Assembly (NCBI GenBank): GCA_017880705.1 | Contig: JADGRS010000262.1 | Span: 1 to 5,122 of the forward strand | Direction of reading: 5' to 3' | Length of the DNA stretch: 5,122 bases | DNA from: Burkholderiales bacterium | Lineage (GTDB): Bacteria > Pseudomonadota > Gammaproteobacteria > Burkholderiales > Usitatibacteraceae | Part shown: piece by piece, positions 4,165 to 5,122 of the stretch | How positions within the stretch are numbered: position 1 is the stretch's first letter | Layout of the letters: each line of letters begins with the position of its first letter | Notes under the pieces: model-generated | Told to the model about the DNA's origin: nothing | The model's input: the letters and a program-made list of their open reading frames with translations, nothing else | The model's database searches: none | Program-made: the position numbers and the translations under genes

Positions 4165-5122
4165 ATGCTCTTCAGAAAGAAAGACTCCGCCGTGGATCCC
4201 GCGGCCCCGCGCCGCCGGCGCTTCTTCAAGCCGGCATTGGTCACGCTCGCGGTCGTCCTCGTCGCCGGATCGCTCGTCGGATTCCGGGCGACCCAGGCCA
4301 AGAAGGAAGACAAGAAAGCCGATGCGCCGATCGTCCTCGAGTTCACGCCCTCCGACGTCGCGATCGTGGAGCTTCGCGGGCTGGTGCGCTCGATCCCCTT
4401 CTCCGGCTCGCTGGCGCCGCTGGTGCAGACGACGGTGAAGGCGAAGGTGGCCGGAGAGATCAACAAGCTCTTCGTGCGCGAAGGGGAGAACGTGACCCGC
4501 GGGCAAGTGCTCGCGCAGATCGAGACCGTCGACCTGCAGTCGCGGCTCGACGCGCAGGAGGGCGCGCTCGAAGAAGCGCGGGCCAAGCTTTCGATCGCGG
4601 AGAAGAACCGCGAGAACGGCCAGGCGCTGCTGCGCCAGAAGTTCATCTCCCAGAACGCCTTCGACACGACGCACAGCACCTATGAAGCGAGCGCGGCGTC
4701 GGTGCGCTCGGCCGAAGCGCAGCTTCGCATCGCGCGCAAGGCGATGGATGACGCGTCGGTGCGCGCGCCGTTCAACGGCATCGTCGCGCGCAAGCTGGTG
4801 AACGCGGGCGAAAAGGTCGGCATCGACAGCCCCCTCTTCGGGCTCGTCGACCTCGCCAACATGGAGATCGAGGCGCCCGCGCCCGCCGCCGAGATACCCG
4901 CCGTGAAGCCGGGCCAGGCCGCGAGCTTCCGTGTCGACGGCTTCGGCGAGCGCGTCTTCACCGGGAAAGTGGAGCGCATCAACCCCTCCGCGGATGCGGG
5001 CTCGCGCTCGATCACGCTTTACATATCCGTCGCGAACCAGGACGGCGCGTTGGAAGGCGGCATGTTCGCGAAAGGCGACATCGTGCTCGAATCGACCGCG
5101 ATCTCGACGGTGATCCCCGTGA
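4165..5122 (+). CDS. Efflux RND transporter periplasmic adaptor subunit (membrane fusion protein), 3' end outside window
   Basis: The reading frame is open from the ATG to the right edge, giving 319 residues without a stop. After a basic N-terminus (RRRRFFK, 16-22) comes one hydrophobic segment (about 23-40) that anchors or exports the protein; no lipobox cysteine is seen. The periplasmic part follows the MexA/AcrA/MdtA plan. First is a lipoyl half ('VKAKVAGEINKLFVREGENV', 91-110, then 'GQVLAQIE'), then an alpha-helical hairpin (about 124-195, rich in Ala, Glu and Arg). The second lipoyl half follows ('VRAPFNGIVARKLVNAGEKV', 199-218), then a beta-barrel domain (about 230-310), including 'PGQAASFRVD' and 'GGMFAKGDI'. 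Such adaptors bridge an inner-membrane pump and a TolC-type outer-membrane channel. The inner-membrane RND pump is expected next downstream. Separated by 108 bases from gluQ, it probably has its own promoter. Substrate cannot be inferred. Confidence 0.93.
   Translation, partial: MLFRKKDSAVDPAAPRRRRFFKPALVTLAVVLVAGSLVGFRATQAKKEDKKADAPIVLEFTPSDVAIVELRGLVRSIPFSGSLAPLVQTTVKAKVAGEINKLFVREGENVTRGQVLAQIETVDLQSRLDAQEGALEEARAKLSIAEKNRENGQALLRQKFISQNAFDTTHSTYEASAASVRSAEAQLRIARKAMDDASVRAPFNGIVARKLVNAGEKVGIDSPLFGLVDLANMEIEAPAPAAEIPAVKPGQAASFRVDGFGERVFTGKVERINPSADAGSRSITLYISVANQDGALEGGMFAKGDIVLESTAISTVIPV

Noticed and set aside
3388..4674. Long minus-strand open frame (428 codons) across gluQ and the adaptor gene
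   Set aside because: It is antisense to two well-recognised genes, has Arg-rich sequence without domain motifs, and is the kind of spurious open frame common in G+C-rich DNA.
3255..4685. Plus-strand open frame of 476 codons spanning the gluQ-adaptor junction
   Set aside because: It overlaps both genes in a different frame, is dominated by Arg, Ala and Gly, and shows no motif; the two overlapping real genes have complete family signatures.

Overview
The window is high-GC DNA (roughly two thirds G+C by eye) with dense, often overlapping genes. Its protein families (two pirins, a YqjF-like DoxX protein, a YhaJ-like LysR regulator, GluQ-RS and an RND-type adaptor) point to a proteobacterium. The composition and gene content best suit a betaproteobacterium, but that is an inference. 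I see no rRNA or tRNA gene, insertion sequence, CRISPR array or integration site.

Layout. Positions 1-68 (minus) hold the first codons of a gene that leaves the window, probably an S1C (HtrA/Deg-like) serine protease. Positions 144-2135 (minus) are a compact three-gene operon. In transcription order it encodes a YhhW-type pirin, a four-helix DoxX-family membrane protein of the YqjF type, and a second, larger classical pirin. The last two genes share an ATGA overlap. Positions 2136-2245 are a strikingly AT-rich divergent control region. On the plus strand follow a YhaJ-type LysR regulator (2246-3148) and glutamyl-Q tRNA(Asp) synthetase (3145-4056), overlapping by four bases (GTGA). A consensus TATAAT sits over the gluQ stop codon, followed at once by a 25-base imperfect dyad. 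After it come a ~100-base leader and a periplasmic adaptor (membrane fusion protein) gene running off the right edge from 4165.

How the parts may work together. The regulator and the divergent pirin-DoxX-pirin operon form a self-contained unit resembling the yqjF...yhaJ-yhaK region of Escherichia coli, where YhaJ has been described as an activator of yqjF in response to 2,4-dinitrotoluene or its breakdown products. The simplest reading is a LysR-controlled response to aromatic, quinone-like or redox-active compounds: a membrane DoxX protein plus two cupin metalloproteins that may act on them. GluQ appears to be carried along by translational coupling to the regulator. The adaptor probably begins a separate efflux operon with its own promoter and possibly its own operator.

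Nothing here is a wholly unknown system. The items most worth following are the combined pirin/DoxX/pirin/LysR module, its AT-rich control region, the coupling of gluQ to the regulator, and the dyad at the adaptor promoter.
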